A DNA stretch of 64,000 nt from Oscillatoria princeps RMCB-10 (GTDB taxonomy: Bacteria; Cyanobacteriota; Cyanobacteriia; Cyanobacteriales; Oscillatoriaceae), in NCBI GenBank assembly GCA_019359235.1, contig JAHHHT010000003.1, positions 124,001-188,000 on the forward strand, in the 5' to 3' direction. The notes beneath the pieces were generated by a model, which saw nothing but the letters and a program-made list of their open reading frames with translations, made no database searches and had not been told where the DNA came from. The translations under genes and the position numbers were made by a program. Below, piece after piece: positions 63,778-64,000 of the stretch (positions within the stretch are counted from its first letter, which is position 1; each line of letters opens with the position of its first letter).

Positions 63778-64000
63778 ATGAAAGCAAACAACCTGGATTG
63801 GCTGCAGATGGCCGAATATTTATCGCTCGCCGGTGCGGTGATTGGCTCAGTCGCGGCTGTGTCTTTGCAGCAGGTCATTTATGCGGCGGTTCCCCTGTCG
63901 CTGTCGCTGCTGCTCAACCTGTTCAACCGGCACCGCTGGGAGCAACTGACCAGGGAAAGGCTCGCCGTCTCCATGACCCAACTGGACGTGAAAATTTCCG
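63778..64000 (+). CDS. cyanobacterial TM/coiled-coil protein, N-terminal part
   Basis: A complete start and 74 codons are present and the frame runs off the window. It reads MKANNLDWLQMAEYLSLAGA, VIGSVAAVSLQQVIYAAVPL and SLSLLLNLFNRHRWEQ, with one or two TM helices followed by the start of a polar helix (RERLAVSMTQLDVK). Similar proteins with a LDWL.MAEYLSLAGS start are common in filamentous cyanobacteria, with unknown function. A GGAGCAACCCCCC leader precedes the ATG. Confidence 0.65.
   Translation, partial: MKANNLDWLQMAEYLSLAGAVIGSVAAVSLQQVIYAAVPLSLSLLLNLFNRHRWEQLTRERLAVSMTQLDVKIS

Overview
The window is chromosomal DNA of a photosynthetic cyanobacterium, most likely filamentous. The evidence is petM (cytochrome b6f subunit), ycf39, an NblR-type response regulator, the ferredoxin-thioredoxin reductase variable chain ftrV, cyanobacteria-restricted small proteins (DUF2949-, DUF4327- and DUF5340-like), a Zur/FurB-type regulator, and heptanucleotide repeat arrays of the cyanobacterial STRR kind. 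The genus cannot be fixed from the sequence. Gene density is moderate. Nearly every long intergenic stretch is packed with short palindromic repeats of several recurring families.

Layout. 1-5.2 kb: tail of an RTX calcium-binding protein, a tRNA-Leu(CAA) whose 5' end overlaps an M48 peptidase gene, murA, tRNA-Leu(CAG), a SpoU/TrmH rRNA methyltransferase and an antiparallel-overlapping small conserved gene. 5.2-10.6 kb: a 21-bp minisatellite, then lpdA, trpC, a small cyanobacterial protein and a class V aminotransferase. 11-20 kb: DUF2949, a DUF192 lipoprotein, nblR, nadK, ycf39, a SmtB/ArsR zinc sensor, petM, pdxA and DUF4327. 20-29 kb is an accessory region: a stand-alone class III cyclase domain, a DUF4384 protein with an unknown N-terminus, a TPR-CHAT protease-like protein with an embedded membrane hairpin, a probable orphan toxin/immunity pair whose immunity gene is cut by a MITE, and an adenosine deaminase-like gene. 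29-35.6 kb: purA, rplY, a PfkB kinase, an APH-P-loop fusion and a small membrane protein. 36.4-41.7 kb: an AAA-like NTPase with altered Walker B, a leftover GGDEF tail, and a membrane-anchored AAA-WD40 protein. 41.9-47 kb: membrane proteins, a secreted unknown, folA, a GAF protein and folE. 47.4-60 kb: a large multi-PAS histidine kinase, a YdcF-like protein, ftrV, a PP2C phosphatase, an NfeD-SPFH pair, zur, purS and purQ. 60-64 kb: a TPR serine protease, an unknown four-TM protein and the start of another membrane protein.

The housekeeping genes cover purine synthesis (purA, purS, purQ), folate (folA, folE), NADP (nadK), PLP (pdxA), tryptophan (trpC), cell wall (murA) and redox regulation (ftrV, lpdA). 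The accessory genes at 21-28 kb and 36-42 kb (CHAT, TPR, DUF4384, AAA-like, WD40, GGDEF remnant, toxin/immunity) are of the kinds enriched in bacterial conflict and signalling loci. They are the most likely place for something undescribed.

Three genome-level signals stand out. The octamer TGCCGGTG (or its complement) is greatly over-represented and far outnumbers HIP1 (GCGATCGC). MITE-like elements with terminal inverted repeats occur in several families. Palindromic intergenic repeats have also entered three coding regions in frame.
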